Assembly: GCA_026225945.1 (NCBI GenBank)
Contig: JAMJFZ010001222.1
Location: forward strand, 1,441,501-1,505,500
Length of the DNA: 64,000 nucleotides
Direction: 5' to 3'
Source: Cricetomys ansorgei
Taxonomy: Eukaryota; Chordata; Mammalia; Rodentia; Nesomyidae
Part shown: positions 40,331-51,839 of the stretch, one piece after another
How positions within the stretch are numbered: position 1 is the stretch's first letter
Layout of the letters: each line of letters begins with the position of its first letter
Position numbers and translations under genes: made by a program
Notes under the pieces: model-generated
Database searches by the model: none
What the model saw: the letters and a program-made list of their open reading frames with translations, nothing else
Told to the model about the DNA's origin: nothing

Positions 40331-40904
40331 TTTGCGCTGAGCTACTCCCCCGCGGAAGGCGATGTGTGAGGCGCTGCCCACAGGAGCGAAGGCTTGGAGG
40401 CTGGAGACATGGGCGGGGCTTTGCTCTGTGGGTCTCTCTTCTTTCCTGACATTTTGGAGAGGAAAATGGTTGTGTTGGCATAGCAGCCTCTCCCAGATGG
40501 CAAGTGCCTTTACCTCACAGTCATTTCTATATCTAGTAATCTGTCCTGCCCAGGCACAGCGTGAGCTCTGGAAGGCCAACTTGGCACCAGACTCAGCACA
40601 CAGGTTCCTAGGACACAACAGGGGACCCAGAAGCTTTGTCATGGCTTCTCTTGGGATTTAAAATACTGCTCTGCTTACCAGGGTGAGCCCATATGGAGCT
40701 GTGTTGAAGAAACCTGTAAAAGGTGTGTGAAAATGGAAAACCATCTGCCCTTCTGACCCTGATCCATTGCCCGTCTGCCTGGATCCCCACGATGCTTCCA
40801 TGTGCTCCTGTTCAGTTAGGCATGACCTCATTTGGAGGGAAGCGCCTAGGTTTCGCTGCATGGTCTGAGGTCATGGGGCCTTCCTCCTTTAATATCTGTG
40901 TACC
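40331..40904. other. No gene or repeat recognised
   Basis: Unique sequence. The opposed frames of about 100-118 codons here share the same DNA and lack domains. Confidence 0.35.
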
Positions 40905-40985
40905 CCCAGGCCTGTGACTTCACCCTCTGTGCCTGTAAAATGTGGGTAATAACATCTGCTGTGCTTCCTTCTAGTCACTATAAAT
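40905..40985 (+). mobile_element. MIR SINE, sense
   Basis: GGCCTGTGACTTCACCCTCT, GTGCCTGTAAAATGTGGGTA and ATAACATCTGCTGTGC match the MIR core. Confidence 0.55.
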
Positions 40986-41336
40986 AATAAGTGCACTGAC
41001 AGCTCTGAAACCCTTTGGTAACCTGAAAAATGGTGTGAGTCAGAGGACATGGCAGTAGGCCTGTCTGGGGGCTCTGTGCTGAGATCCGTGCTGTCTGAAG
41101 GTGCCCTAGCCTCCAGAAAGGCATCTTCTCCTGTCTGTGAATGTCATGTGACTTTATAGAGACTGAGGCCATCAGCCTCTCCAGGCATCTTGTATTATCA
41201 TGGGATGCAGATGGAAGCAGCCCACCTCTCTCTGCCTCAGTTATTCTCCCTGGAAAATGGTTCTGGTACTGGGGTAGTTCAATGACAATTAGTATCACAA
41301 GACACCTGGGCAATTAGCTTCTAAAGAGAGAAGAAG

Positions 41337-41451
41337 CTAGCCTGACAGCATAGGCCTGTCGTACCAGTTGCTTGGGAGGTAGAGGCAATCGGATAGATCA
41401 CTGCAAGTTCAAGGCCAGTCTGAGCTACACAGTCAGACCCTGTCTTAAATT

Positions 41452-41452
<1 letters not shown>
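41337..41452 (+). mobile_element. B1-like SINE, sense
   Basis: TTGCTTGGGAGGTAGAGGCA, GCAAGTTCAAGGCCAGTCTG and CACAGTCAGACCCTGTCTTA identify it. The tail became the GA repeat that follows. Confidence 0.75.

Positions 41453-41454
<2 letters not shown>

Positions 41455-41502
<48 letters not shown>
41455..41502 (+). repeat. (GA)n microsatellite
   Basis: About twenty GA units with one GGA interruption. Confidence 0.95.
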
Positions 41503-41503
<1 letters not shown>

Positions 41504-41894
41504 AGTGATCGAACATTTGCTCTTCTCGCAGATGAAAGGCCAGCTTGATCCCCTGTGATGTGCAGAACTATGAGAAGTGTCTTCCCGGCTGGTTTAGGTT
41601 GTGCCCTGAGCAGCCCGAGGCGAGCTGTCTGTGTCCTCTGTCTGAACACACAGCTCTGCACTCTAACTGGACTCTGAAAGTCGTGTCCTGCCCAGGACAA
41701 AGTAACATCCCATCCCATGATAGAGATAGTGAAAGATCAACATCCACACACCTGAGCCGAGTCACTAGGGCCTGAGGTCAGCCTTGTCTGAGTCATGAAC
41801 TTGGTGCCTCCCAGCCACGCCCCCAAAGCCGATGCACTAGCCTGATGCTGTCCTTTGTCTGAAGCTCGTGCCATGCTGGGTGCAGGAGGCCCTG

Positions 41895-41950
41895 AGTCAA
41901 AATTATATACGGAAATTCATTCATTCTCCTATTCACTTACTGAGCAGAAT
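41895..41950 (-). mobile_element. L2-like 3' scrap, antisense
   Basis: GGAAATTCATTCATTCTCCT followed by CACTTACTGAGCA resembles the reversed L2 tail. Too short for certainty. Confidence 0.3.
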
Positions 41951-43599
41951 AAAATGTACTAACTGGACAGGAAGTGACAGCTGCTGCTCCTTCTCCCTTT
42001 CCTCTCCATCGCTGCCCTCCTGCCCTATTTTATGGGATCTTCTTACCCTTCAGGCAATCCTAGGACTGCTTGGTCCCCTTCAGGTATATATAATGTTTTT
42101 ATGATACAGTAGCAAACATGTACAGTCTAATATAGAGTTTAAATGTTGTTCTTAAAATTCTCAGGTATTTGTCTTTGTCCCCAGCTCAGGGCTGACCCAA
42201 CTTAAAAACGGTTGTGCAGTCTGATATGATCGTGCATTGGTTCTCTCTTGTCACTGGCTGCTTCTGGCTCCCCTCAGAGTGGAGAGAACAAGGAAGGAGG
42301 CTGAGGTGCCTTTTCCCTTAGCTATGGCTGCTCTAAAAAAGCCTTTAGTGTCCTGAGTTCAGATGCCAGGGCACTGGGTCTTTCTCTTGTAAGGCGTTTT
42401 AACAGGCCTGGGCCCTGCACTCGGCTGTGCCTCGACCTGGAAGTGCTTTCTCTGGCCGACTCAGATCCCTGTCACCTCCAGTGCCAGCAGGGCTCTCCTG
42501 TGGCATCAGATGCCAGGCTCCCTTCACTGTGGCGGGCAGGGCCCATCAGATGACCCACGCCCGCTTACAGGGCCAACATGGCCCTTGGCCATCACAGCAC
42601 GTCTGTCCCACCAAGCTCAGAAGTCCAAGAATTCCAAAAATCATTTGCTTCCAAAAGTTTAAGCCTTCAAACACAAAAGCAGGGAAGGTTCTAGATTTGC
42701 TCCTAGCTATTTTCCCACTCTCTAAGAGAGACCACCTTCTTGGCTCGCAGTGAGGAGCTGTGAACTGACATCTACCTGCTTGGCACTGACGTCATCTCAA
42801 GGTCTAGCTCGATGAAGACAGTTTATTGGAGTTAATTACAGGGAAGTGGGTGAGAGGGCTCTTCCTGAAGCACGAGAGGCTCAACGGCATCATTGAAAAC
42901 CTTTCCCCAGCACAAGGAAGACTCTAGAAAGCTGTGTCCCTGGATATCCCCAATGGTAGGCAGGCAGCTTCCCTGAGAATTCCCCCTCCCATCAGGTGTT
43001 AACTGAGTATACAACCCTGGGCGGGGCCTGGTCAGTCTTGTGACTTTCTGAGCTTCCCAAGCCTCACCATCCTCCTCCCTCCTGGGTGGGATGTTTCAGG
43101 CTGGAGGAAATAGCCACACAACATGAACGCAGTTTATTCCCCGCCTCCGTGAGACAGTAGGGAAAAGAAGTGCGCAGTAGCACTTACTGGCAATCCCTGA
43201 CAATCAACCCCAAGCTCCAGCTGCATCTGTATCTGTATGTCTGTCCGCTGCTATGGTGAACGCTTGTCAGATCCCAGATGAGCTGCACCTCTCAGCAGGA
43301 TGGGAGCCAGTGGCTAGTTATCCATCTCAGCTTCGAGCACCTCAGGCAACTCTCAGACAACATAAAAATTCCAGCTTTCTATGGTTTACTCATTCATAGT
43401 ATTATTCAGTATTGATCCTGTGCCCAAACTTTGCCAAGAAGCACGTGAAAGAAGAAAACCTGCCGAGGACTTAAACTCCACTCTGACCTCTTCTCTAGGT
43501 ATGCTGAGTGTGCCACTAACGGTTGGCCACTTGAAACCTGTCAAGAGCATCTCAGCTTGGGCCATGCCCATAACCTAACACTTCGATGGCTAATGAAGG
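41951..43599. other. No gene or repeat recognised
   Basis: Unique sequence, 1.6 kb. The 108-codon frame at 42427-42753 has no domain. Confidence 0.4.
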
Positions 43600-43712
43600 A
43601 AGATCCTGAATTCAAGGCCAGCCTAGGGTCTCTAGTGAGACCCTGTGTGCAAAATCAAAGCAAAGCAAAAACAAACAAACAGACAACGACAACAACCAAA
43701 AAAAACCCCGAT
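43600..43712 (+). mobile_element. B1 3' half, sense
   Basis: GAATTCAAGGCCAGCCTAGG and CTAGTGAGACCCTGTGTGCA followed by an A-rich AAAC/AACAACC tail are the right half of a B1. Confidence 0.6.
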
Positions 43713-44190
43713 AATACTCTACCAACCAGAGCTCAGCTGTTCTGCGCTGGCGCATGCCTATGAGGACAGACAGTTGTGACTCCACATCTGGAATGATGGC
43801 CCCAAGTGTTCAAGCTGCTGGAGAGCCTTTGAGTCATCGCTGACAAGTTAATAATCTGAATTTAGTGTCATGCATATTTGGCTGTATCTGATTCTTCAGC
43901 AAGTACAAACCTAATTATGCTTCTATTCTAACCCTAAATAGACACTCCGTAAGAGGGAGATTTCCTCCGTGATCAGAGCATTTTCTAGATCATTTCTCCT
44001 CGTTTGATGTGGCTGGAGTCAGAACCTTTCCTTACTTTTTTTTATACGGTAGCTTATCATTTTGTGATGGCTGTGTGCATACATTTGTGTGTGTGGTTTC
44101 TTCCTTTTGTAATTTTTTTTATTAGATTGAATGCTCTTGATATCTTCTTTTTTGTTCACAGTTTATTAGTGTTTTGTTTGCTTGCCTTTA
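43713..44190. other. No gene or repeat recognised
   Basis: Unique, AT-richer sequence. Confidence 0.35.
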
Positions 44191-44297
44191 GGAAAGATTC
44201 TCAGTATGTAGCCCAGGCTGGCCTCAAATCCGTAGCAATACTGCTGCCCCAGCCTCCCAGAGCTGTGATCACCGGCACACGCTGCCATGCTGACGGT
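44191..44297 (-). mobile_element. B1-like SINE, antisense
   Basis: TATGTAGCCCAGGCTGGCCT, CAAATCCGTAGCAATACTGC and CAGCCTCCCAGAGCTGTGAT are a reversed 7SL-type SINE. Confidence 0.7.
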
Positions 44298-44550
44298 ATT
44301 CTCCTCTTATCCTTGCTCAAAGTGCCCACTTTCTTGGCTTTAATGAGTAACTCATTGAAATATGCGATTCAGCTTGAGTTCTAAAGTGAAGTTTATGTTT
44401 TAAAATCCTGCACCCATTCTCAGCAGCGCCAGCTGCAAACACACAGCTTCCAGAGTCTGTCTCACTCAAATGCGGCTCTGGACGCTTGCATCTTGTAGAG
44501 ACTTTCTCTCTTCTAACTAAACCTTAGCATAGATGACAAGGTCTGTACCT

Positions 44551-44712
44551 CAGCCAGGCACAGCGGCACACACTTATAACCCGGCTGAGCCAGGAAGATT
44601 GCCTTGAGTATAATATCAGCTTGGGCTAAACAGTTAAGTTTTAGCTCAGCCTTGGCTTCAGAGTGAGAATCTCTTGCAAAAAACAAACAAACAAGCAAGC
44701 AAACAAAAAACA
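44551..44712 (+). mobile_element. B1-like SINE, sense, old
   Basis: CAGCCAGGCACAGCGGCACA, CACTTATAACCCGGCTGAGC and an (AAAC)n tail are visible. The middle is rearranged. Confidence 0.6.
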
Positions 44713-46134
44713 ACTAAAAACCAATGATTTTGATCAGGAAGAATGGCAGAGAATCTTACTGCCAGGTATTACATTTATGCAGTCATGTACTCTAACCCCA
44801 GCTCCCTAATGTAATATTTAAATCTTGTTAACCTTATAAATATGATTTTCAAGAGCAACATCATCTCCCTTCCCTTATTAAGTCTAATTTGCATACCAGT
44901 GCATAGCCCAAGTGTTGGCAGATAATATTTTAGAGGGAAGCAAAGTATAAGAATAACTGCCTACTTGCAGACGTGTTATGAAATCGACCCCATTAGTCAC
45001 CTTCTTTTTGAAAGGCGGAAAAAAATAAGTACCTAGTAACAGCATGCTGTCACTCAGGTTTAGGAAAAAATCATTTACAGACAGAAGCTTTTGCCCTCTC
45101 TTTTGGGGGAGGGCAGGCCTGTACATTTAATTAAACAGAAGATCCTCACCAGGGGCGCTGATTGCCCATGATCACGTCCAGTGGCAGCGATGACAGCTCC
45201 ACAGGATGGTGCAGCAGACATGCTTGGGCTTCCTGGGAACCTTCCTGAAATGTGCTGTGCGTACACCCGAGACTCCGCCTGCAAACTGTGCTCTCACTTC
45301 CAGGGAGTCTCTTGCTCTTCTTCCCTTTCTGAGAGGATTCTAAGAGGGTTTCCCTGCTCCCCTAGGCCGCAAAAGTAAAGATCTAACACGACCTGCTCAG
45401 GAGTCACCTCCTCCTCCAGCCATGAGGAAGAGCATCAAATACAGTGTCTGTATTAGCACCCAAGCAGACTGACTTTCCAGAAGGTTCTTAGAACTTAGAA
45501 CAAGTATGAGATTACAGGCAAAAGAGATGAAAAGAAGGATGCAAACATTCAAAGTCCAACATCTGGGTGGGAAGATTCAAAGATCAATGTGTGGGTGGAA
45601 GAGTTTCCCTGAGGAGCCCAGTGTCTGCACTGAGCCAGCGCAGTGGGAGGCTTTTGCCCCACAAAGCCCTTTTGCTGACAGGCACCGATCACTGGCAGAT
45701 GTAGGCTTCCGGAGCAGCACTCAGGGAGCATCCTCAGAGCTGAAGTTCTGTCCTAGGAGCTTGGCAGAAGCAGAAGCGCACGTGGATCCAGTTGGCCTCT
45801 TGCCTTCAGGACTGAGCTTTGGTGGTTAAGCCGAGGAAATAAGCCATTACAGGGCACACTGGAATGGAGAGGACAGCTTGGGCTGGAGGGGAAATGGGCT
45901 TTTCTTCTCTTGGAGGGGGAGGGAGTGAAGAGAAAGAGGAGATAAACAGTGACTGGCTTCCCTGAGAAGCACACTGTGACTGTAATTGCAGCCACTCAGG
46001 TTGGTTGATTTCTCATAGCTACATTTATGTAAGAACTTTTATATGACAGCGAAAAATTACACTAATATGCCAGAACTCACGAACTGAGCGTTTTAAATGG
46101 ATGAATTGTGTGGTATCTGAATCGAATGTGTTTT
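44713..46134. other. No gene or repeat recognised
   Basis: Unique sequence. The 107-codon frame at 45506-45829 has no domain. Confidence 0.4.
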
Positions 46135-46190
46135 GCTGAAAATTGAACCCAGGGCCTCATGCATGCATGGCATCTGAACTGCTGCCTCGG
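46135..46190 (-). mobile_element. ID-like fragment, antisense
   Basis: GAAAATTGAACCCAGGGCCT and CATGCATGCATGGCATCTGA resemble a reversed ID element whose far end is lost. Confidence 0.45.
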
Positions 46191-48873
46191 GAGAGCTGCA
46201 AAAGGTCTCCGTGGACAAGTGTGCGCATGTGTTGGAGTGCATGCACAGCAGGACACTAGACAGGGTTCAGTTCCCCGGTTAATTCGCTTGTGTGGCAACC
46301 ATCAGAGGGACGACTGGGCAGGAAGGGGGAAGTGTTACCTCCTTGCTGGCGTCACTGGCGCGCAGGACGGAGAGCGAAGGGCAGCACGACAGACACTAAA
46401 CACAGCAGAGTGTGACATAACAAGGAAGAGGAAGCAAACAGGGGGCTTGGGCTGGATAAGAGATAACCAAGCTAGGCGGGTAAGAGGAGCGACAGGCTCT
46501 GGGCCCCTCTGAAGCTCAGGGAAGGGGATCTGGGCTCCATGGTCCTTTCCCGAGGCCTGGCTTCTAGTGCAGCTCTAGTAACAGATTTAACAGTGAGGAA
46601 GGCTTTTAACGAGAAGCTTCTACCTGGGAGACCACCCAGACCACCTAGACCCCTGCAGACAAGGAGTTAAATACCAGGTTGTCAAGAAAAGCTGCAACTG
46701 TATCTTGGCTAACTCTCTGCCACGGTGATGCTGCGCGCTGATCACATAAGTTCGAGAACAAAGAACTGAATGTAATTAACAGCACTTGAGACAGCTACAG
46801 GTCGGGGGTAGTCAAAGCTGAGTTCAGAGATGCCCAGAGGGGCTTTAGCTACCTCTAACTGGGTGGGCAGTCGATGAAAAACACAGGATTCCTGCTTGGC
46901 ATGCACAGAACACGTGAGTCCTTGTTTGGCTTGGCCCACGATAGCTAGAAAATTAACCAGTCTCAAAAGAGGCCACCTTAGCTTTGTCCAGTTTTCCTGT
47001 GAAACCCATAGATAAAGGAAAATCAAAGGCCTTTCATCCCTGGAGAAGCCCTCCAGCTTCCAGCAGTTTCTTCTAGCACTCCGTAATTTCTCCCTTTCTC
47101 TCTATTTCTCACTCACCTTTAATTCTTAACAAAGCTGGCTTTCACTTTGCATACATCTGTGAGAATCCTTGTACCTAATTTTCTTTGGCATGAGACTATG
47201 AACTCTACCTCCCAGGTCGATCTCTGATGACAGTTAAGTGTCCAGAATCTTAGGTACTTGGGTCATGCTTGGCTGGGCCGTGAAATGTCCCACTGCAGTA
47301 AAAATATCCTGCCGGTGTCAGCCGGTTAAGGGGTGTGGTGAGGGAGAGGCCATGCTGGGTCCTGGTCAATGACCTGCCCCTGAGGGTTATGATCTAGGCT
47401 TCTTTGGCCATATGTGCAGACGATGTCCTCCCTCTGGAACAGCGTGTGAAGAAAATGCAAACCAGACAAGGAAGGAGTGCTCAGGAAACTGTGACTCACT
47501 GCCTTAGTGGGAGCTTTCCTGGAAGCACATACAAGAGGACACCAAGGTGGAGGGAGGATTGGGTTCCTCAGAAACTGGGGAGAGGTGTGAGGGTAGATCT
47601 AAAATCAATCAACACCCCCGTCTCCTCACGCCCCTTCCCTCCTGACTTCACCTAGTCCTGTGGTTTCCTACCCTCCCTTGAAGCCATGAGCTAGACTTCC
47701 ATACCATGTCCCCATTCGGTTGTTTCTGCCTAGACCGGGTGTGCACTCAGCCCAGAGAGTTATGAGTGGGACCAGGGCTCACAGAGGATGAACTTGGCCC
47801 CTCTTGTCCAGCCCAGTGGGTGTGAGTGGGACAGGAACTAGGTGAGATGCCTTCTACAGTCCCTATGGCAACATCAAGAGGTATGATCACAGTAGGGCTT
47901 CCTCCCTGGTGCTCTGCTCAGCAGTCTTCTGTGTGACTCTGTGTGAGCTCTGTAAATGGTCAGAGCCGGGCAAGGTGCCATACAAAGTGAACAAGGTGTG
48001 AGGTCATCTGGGGCCCTCAGGCTAGGAAGCCACTTTCTGGCCCAGGGGAAATGGTGAGCAGAAACTAGGCTGCATTCCTCATTAATGAGGTTTGGACAAG
48101 TCATAGAAACCCACAAGCTGGCTTACACACAAAAGCACGTTTCCAGCTGCTTTTCTAGATCCTTCCACCCTTCCTGTCATGCCTCCCTGGGAGTCCCCCA
48201 CTGTCTCCTGCTCCACCCAGACAGGTCTGGTTTAAGAAGCTTCTGGTCTCTGGGGAGGGATGGGGGAGGAAAGAACTTGATTCTCTCTGCCTTCCATTCA
48301 GTGTCTGAGTTTGCAGGTATCCCTGTGTCCCCCAGCCTTCTGAGCTATGAGAGTGAGCAGGTGTCGGAGTCGCTTTGTCTTAGGAGCCAACTTCACATGT
48401 GGAGGGGCTCCAGCCCCATTTCCGCAGCTAGGCTTTTCTGAGGCCAGTGTGCTGGGCAGACTTCCCTGCGGCTGGGCTGGCTTGTCTGGGACCCTGGGAT
48501 ACTAAGTCAGGCCTATGATTTCTTCCCAAGTGCAAGCTACCTTTGCAGCCATGTGCAAGCAATCAGATGCTGCCATGGGTGGCACAGGAAGTGAGCACTT
48601 CCAGGCTCCCAGAGAAGGCGGCAGCAGACTCCGAGCTGGGGCCCCTTCCTTCATGTGTGGCTGTTTGCTTGCCTTCCTTCTTTCCACTCGCACAGGTGGC
48701 CAAGCACGTACTGGGGTCCATGTCCCATCTTGTAGGAGACGCTGGTGGTGTGAAAGAAGTGTGGAAAGAAAGAGGAACATGCAGGAGATCCAGGCCTCTT
48801 CCTTAGCTGGATGAACTCGTGTGTTCTCTGTGCGAGGCTCACCCCGAAGATTCAGCCATTAAGAATCCACAAA
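46191..48873. other. No gene or repeat recognised
   Basis: A 2.7-kb unique stretch, the longest repeat-poor interval apart from 36.7-39.5 kb. Frames of 117-118 codons (46159-46512, 48085-48441) lack domains and splice context. Confidence 0.4.
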
Positions 48874-49093
48874 GCTGGGCTAAGGGATGGCTCAGTGGGT
48901 AAAAGCATTTGTTGCACAAGCATGAGGGCCCAAGTTCAAATCTCCAGAACCCATGAAAAGGTAGTGTGCAGGGTAAGCACAGTGCCCTGTGGGGGAGATG
49001 GGAGACAGAGACTGCAGAATCCCAGAAACTCGCAGGCTAGGTAGCCTGGTGTACACAGTGCAGTGGCATGCAGGAGAGTCTGTCTCAAACAAG
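48874..49093 (+). mobile_element. Composite B2/ID-head plus B1-tail SINE (B4-like), sense
   Basis: The head GCTGGGCTAAGGGATGGCTC, GTTGCACAAGCATGAGGGCC and AAGTTCAAATCTCCAGAACC is tRNA-derived. The second half (AATCCCAGAAACTCGCAGGC, AGGAGAGTCTGTCTCAAA) is B1-like. The tail leads straight into the hexamer array. Confidence 0.65.
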
Positions 49094-49185
<92 letters not shown>

Positions 49186-49186
49186 C

Positions 49187-49251
<65 letters not shown>

Positions 49252-49267
49252 CAGGAGCAGGAGCAGG
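49094..49267 (+). repeat. (GGAGCA)n hexanucleotide array
   Basis: About 29 units over 174 bp are nearly pure. Interruptions are GCAGGCAGG near 49146, GCAGCAGG near 49184 and GCAGCAGG near 49249. Because the unit is 6 bp, every frame stays open: Gln-Glu, Ala-Gly and Arg-Ser on plus; Leu-Leu, Cys-Ser and Ala-Pro on minus. These are not proteins. Confidence 0.96.
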
Positions 49268-49761
49268 GCATGGTTTTTAAATGACATGATCGGATGCCGT
49301 TCTGAAAAATGAACAAAGGTGTGAATGCTTCCACAGCTGCTCCCCCTAGCATTTGTTGTGGCTGTAAAATCCATGCCCATATGGTAAGGGCTGGAGGCAC
49401 CGACTAGCAGGAGACATGGAGATGAAGAGAAGAACCAGCCACTCGTACACCTCCCCTACCCCCTGCTTCTTGGCAAAATGCTGGCCCTTTGTGCTCCTGA
49501 ATCTGAAGAGAGTCCAGGACAACATGTCCCCTTTCTGCCCACCCCCATTCGCTGTCTCAATAGTTTGTATCTCTCGGAACAGACATGAGGCTTTTGATTG
49601 TCAGCTGTGGGATTTTTAAGCACTGTGCCCTTCCTTCTCTGATTTTTGGAAGATCTAGTTAAATTCCACTGTTTGCTTTATATGCTGATGGAAGACTGGG
49701 AATGTTGGGCAGACATTTGTGATCTGTGGTGGTACTCGGGGTTTTAGGCCAGGAGCAAGGT
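49268..49761. other. No gene or repeat recognised
   Basis: Unique sequence. Confidence 0.35.
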
Positions 49762-50094
49762 CCTAGTCTGCTTTCCATGGCTGTGATAAACACCATGGCC
49801 TAAAGCAACCTGGGGAGGAAAGGGTTTATTTCAGCTGACAGCTTACAGCCCATCATGGAGGGAGGTCAGGGCAGGAACTCCAGGCATCAGGAACGTGGAA
49901 GCAGGAACTGACACAGGTTGCTTACTGGCTTGTTGGCCTCCTTTCTTATACAACCCAGGACCATCTGCCCAGATCAAGAAAGTGTTCCACAGATGTGCCA
50001 CAAGCCAACCTGATGGAGGCAGCCCCTCAGTGAAGGTCCCTCTTCCTGGATGACCCTAGCTTGAATCAACTCCACAAGAAAACTAACCAGCACA
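49762..50094 (-). mobile_element. ERVL-MaLR LTR (MT/ORR1-like), antisense
   Basis: GCTGTGATAAACACCATGGC, AACCTGGGGAGGAAAGGGTT, CAGCCCATCATGGAGGGAGG, CTTATACAACCCAGGACCA and GAAAACTAACCAGCACA are the reverse complement of the family at 582-997. The segment around the TATA-proximal part is shortened. Confidence 0.8.
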
Positions 50095-50258
50095 GCTTTC
50101 TTTTCAGTGGCCTCTGCATAGCTAGGCGATGCCCATTCCTGCCTGATGGTCAACTGGAAATTCCGCTCTCCCTGTTTCTCTAGGACTTTATGGCTATGAA
50201 CACTCCTGTCTCTCCATGCTGAGGCTGGTTTCTCGGCCCCTGTCACTTCCCCTTCAAT

Positions 50259-50261
<3 letters not shown>

Positions 50262-50313
<52 letters not shown>
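50262..50313 (+). repeat. (CT)n microsatellite
   Basis: About twenty-six uninterrupted CT units. Confidence 0.96.
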
Positions 50314-50315
<2 letters not shown>

Positions 50316-50945
50316 CACACTGTAAGATTCTGATGTTCTGACTTAGCAGTTGTGGCTAAGCTATGTCTCTGTGGTCATGAACATTTGGCTTTTGTGTCCA
50401 CTACCAGGCACCACGGGCACCATATCCATCAGGGTATGAAGCCCCTGGTTTTCAGGGACCTTCCTCTTCCCAAGTGTTTTCCTACTTGTCCAAGTCATAT
50501 GGGAACCAGGAGAGCAAGAGTCCTAGAAGTCAGATTCACGGGTCCACAGAGGCTCTCTCAGGTGCCTGCTTTCTCCCATCACAAGTTCTCACAGAGGGAC
50601 CAGCCCAGAGAGCAGCAGCTTGTCTACATACATCCCTTGAAAGCCCCATGCAGAGGGTGCTGGCTTTCTAGGGATGCTCCTATTGCGGTCTGTCTTGGTA
50701 ACACACCCCTCAGTGGTACTCTAGCTTGTGTGGGGAGTGACTGTTTCTCCACCTCTCTTGAAAAAGAGGAAAGCTGGCTTCCTGCCTGGGACTGTAAGCA
50801 AGTGCTGACAGTGCTTCCTTCCTTGCCTCCAGGTGTTGTCGATGTGGAACTGTGTAGACACACTGAGGCTAGGAAGCAAAGACAAAAAGGATCAACGATT
50901 TTCTTGAGCTGGTGTCAATAATGACCTATGCCTGCATTTCTCACG
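50314..50945. other. No gene recognised; 189-codon open frame judged chance
   Basis: The plus frame 50352-50921 is long, but I see no domain, signal peptide or codon pattern that supports it. An overlapping frame runs antisense. A frame this long is expected about once by chance in the window. Confidence 0.2.
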
Positions 50946-51077
50946 ACACACAGGTGGAGCCAGAGCACGACTTGGTGGAATTAGTCCTCCCCTTCCACCA
51001 TGTAGGTCCTGAGAATTGAACTCAGGTCATCAGGTGTGGTGGCAAGCCTGTACCTGCTGAGCCGGTTCGCTGGCCCC
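50946..51077 (-). mobile_element. B3 SINE, antisense
   Basis: CCACCATGTAGGTCCTGAGA, ATTGAACTCAGGTCATCAGG and CTGAGCCGGTTCGCTGGCCC are the reverse complement of a B3 head and middle. Confidence 0.8.
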
Positions 51078-51839
51078 AGTTGTATCTGACAGTGGTCTGT
51101 TCCAGTGACTGAAAACTATTTCTCCCTGAAGGACCACATTAGAGGGAGGCTGGGTGACTACTCACAGGCTTTAGTAAATCATGGAGCTCTTACAAAGCCA
51201 CATCCTCAGGAATTCTTCCTCAATAACAAATCCTCAAGCCAATTTCTCTGAGTTAAGTCAGATTCTATTTGGTGTCCCCGAATTTAACTTCCTCAGTAGA
51301 GGTGACATCCCAAGCCAATTGACTCCTTCCCTAGAAGCAGTTTTCCCTAGGAAAGCAAGTCCTCTTCCTTTGACACAGAGTCACCTGCACACATGTGGCT
51401 CGATATCAGGTTCCAGTACCTCATCTCCGAGTTCTCCCGCAGCGGGCAGCTGAATTGCTACTTGTTTAAGCACAACTAAGACCAAACATTCAGAAAGGGA
51501 GCTCAGGATAGACCAAAGTAACAACTGCACCAACGTCCACTTTGGTGGGTGAGCCAATAATTTTTTTTATGATTAAAATTTTTATTTTATTTTAACATTT
51601 ATTTAACATTATAAGTAAAGTTAAAAAAACTAGTATTCACTGTGGAACACAGAACATAAAACAAAAGGGAAAAGAGCATAGCTGGGTACAAATGTCTTAG
51701 AAACACGAAAGACTGAGATATCTCGGTAGTTTGTATTCTCCATGGCCACCCGAGACGTCAGTCACCCAAACTGCTGGATAGTAAGAGCTAGCTAAGCCAC
51801 ATGTTCAAGGAAAAACAACTGAGAGACTGCTTGAATTTG
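51078..51839. other. No gene recognised; AT-rich patch at 51559-51630
   Basis: Unique sequence with a T/A-rich patch that may be the remnant of a retroposon tail. Confidence 0.35.

Noticed and set aside
48892..49400. Frames up to 162 codons with poly-Leu, Cys-Ser, Gln-Glu or Ala-Gly runs
   Set aside because: A hexanucleotide repeat keeps all frames open. The sequence outside the array belongs to a SINE or has no coding signal.
50352..50921. 189-codon plus-strand frame
   Set aside because: No domain, signal peptide or supporting splice or poly-A context. At about 50% GC, roughly one frame of this length is expected by chance in a 64-kb window.
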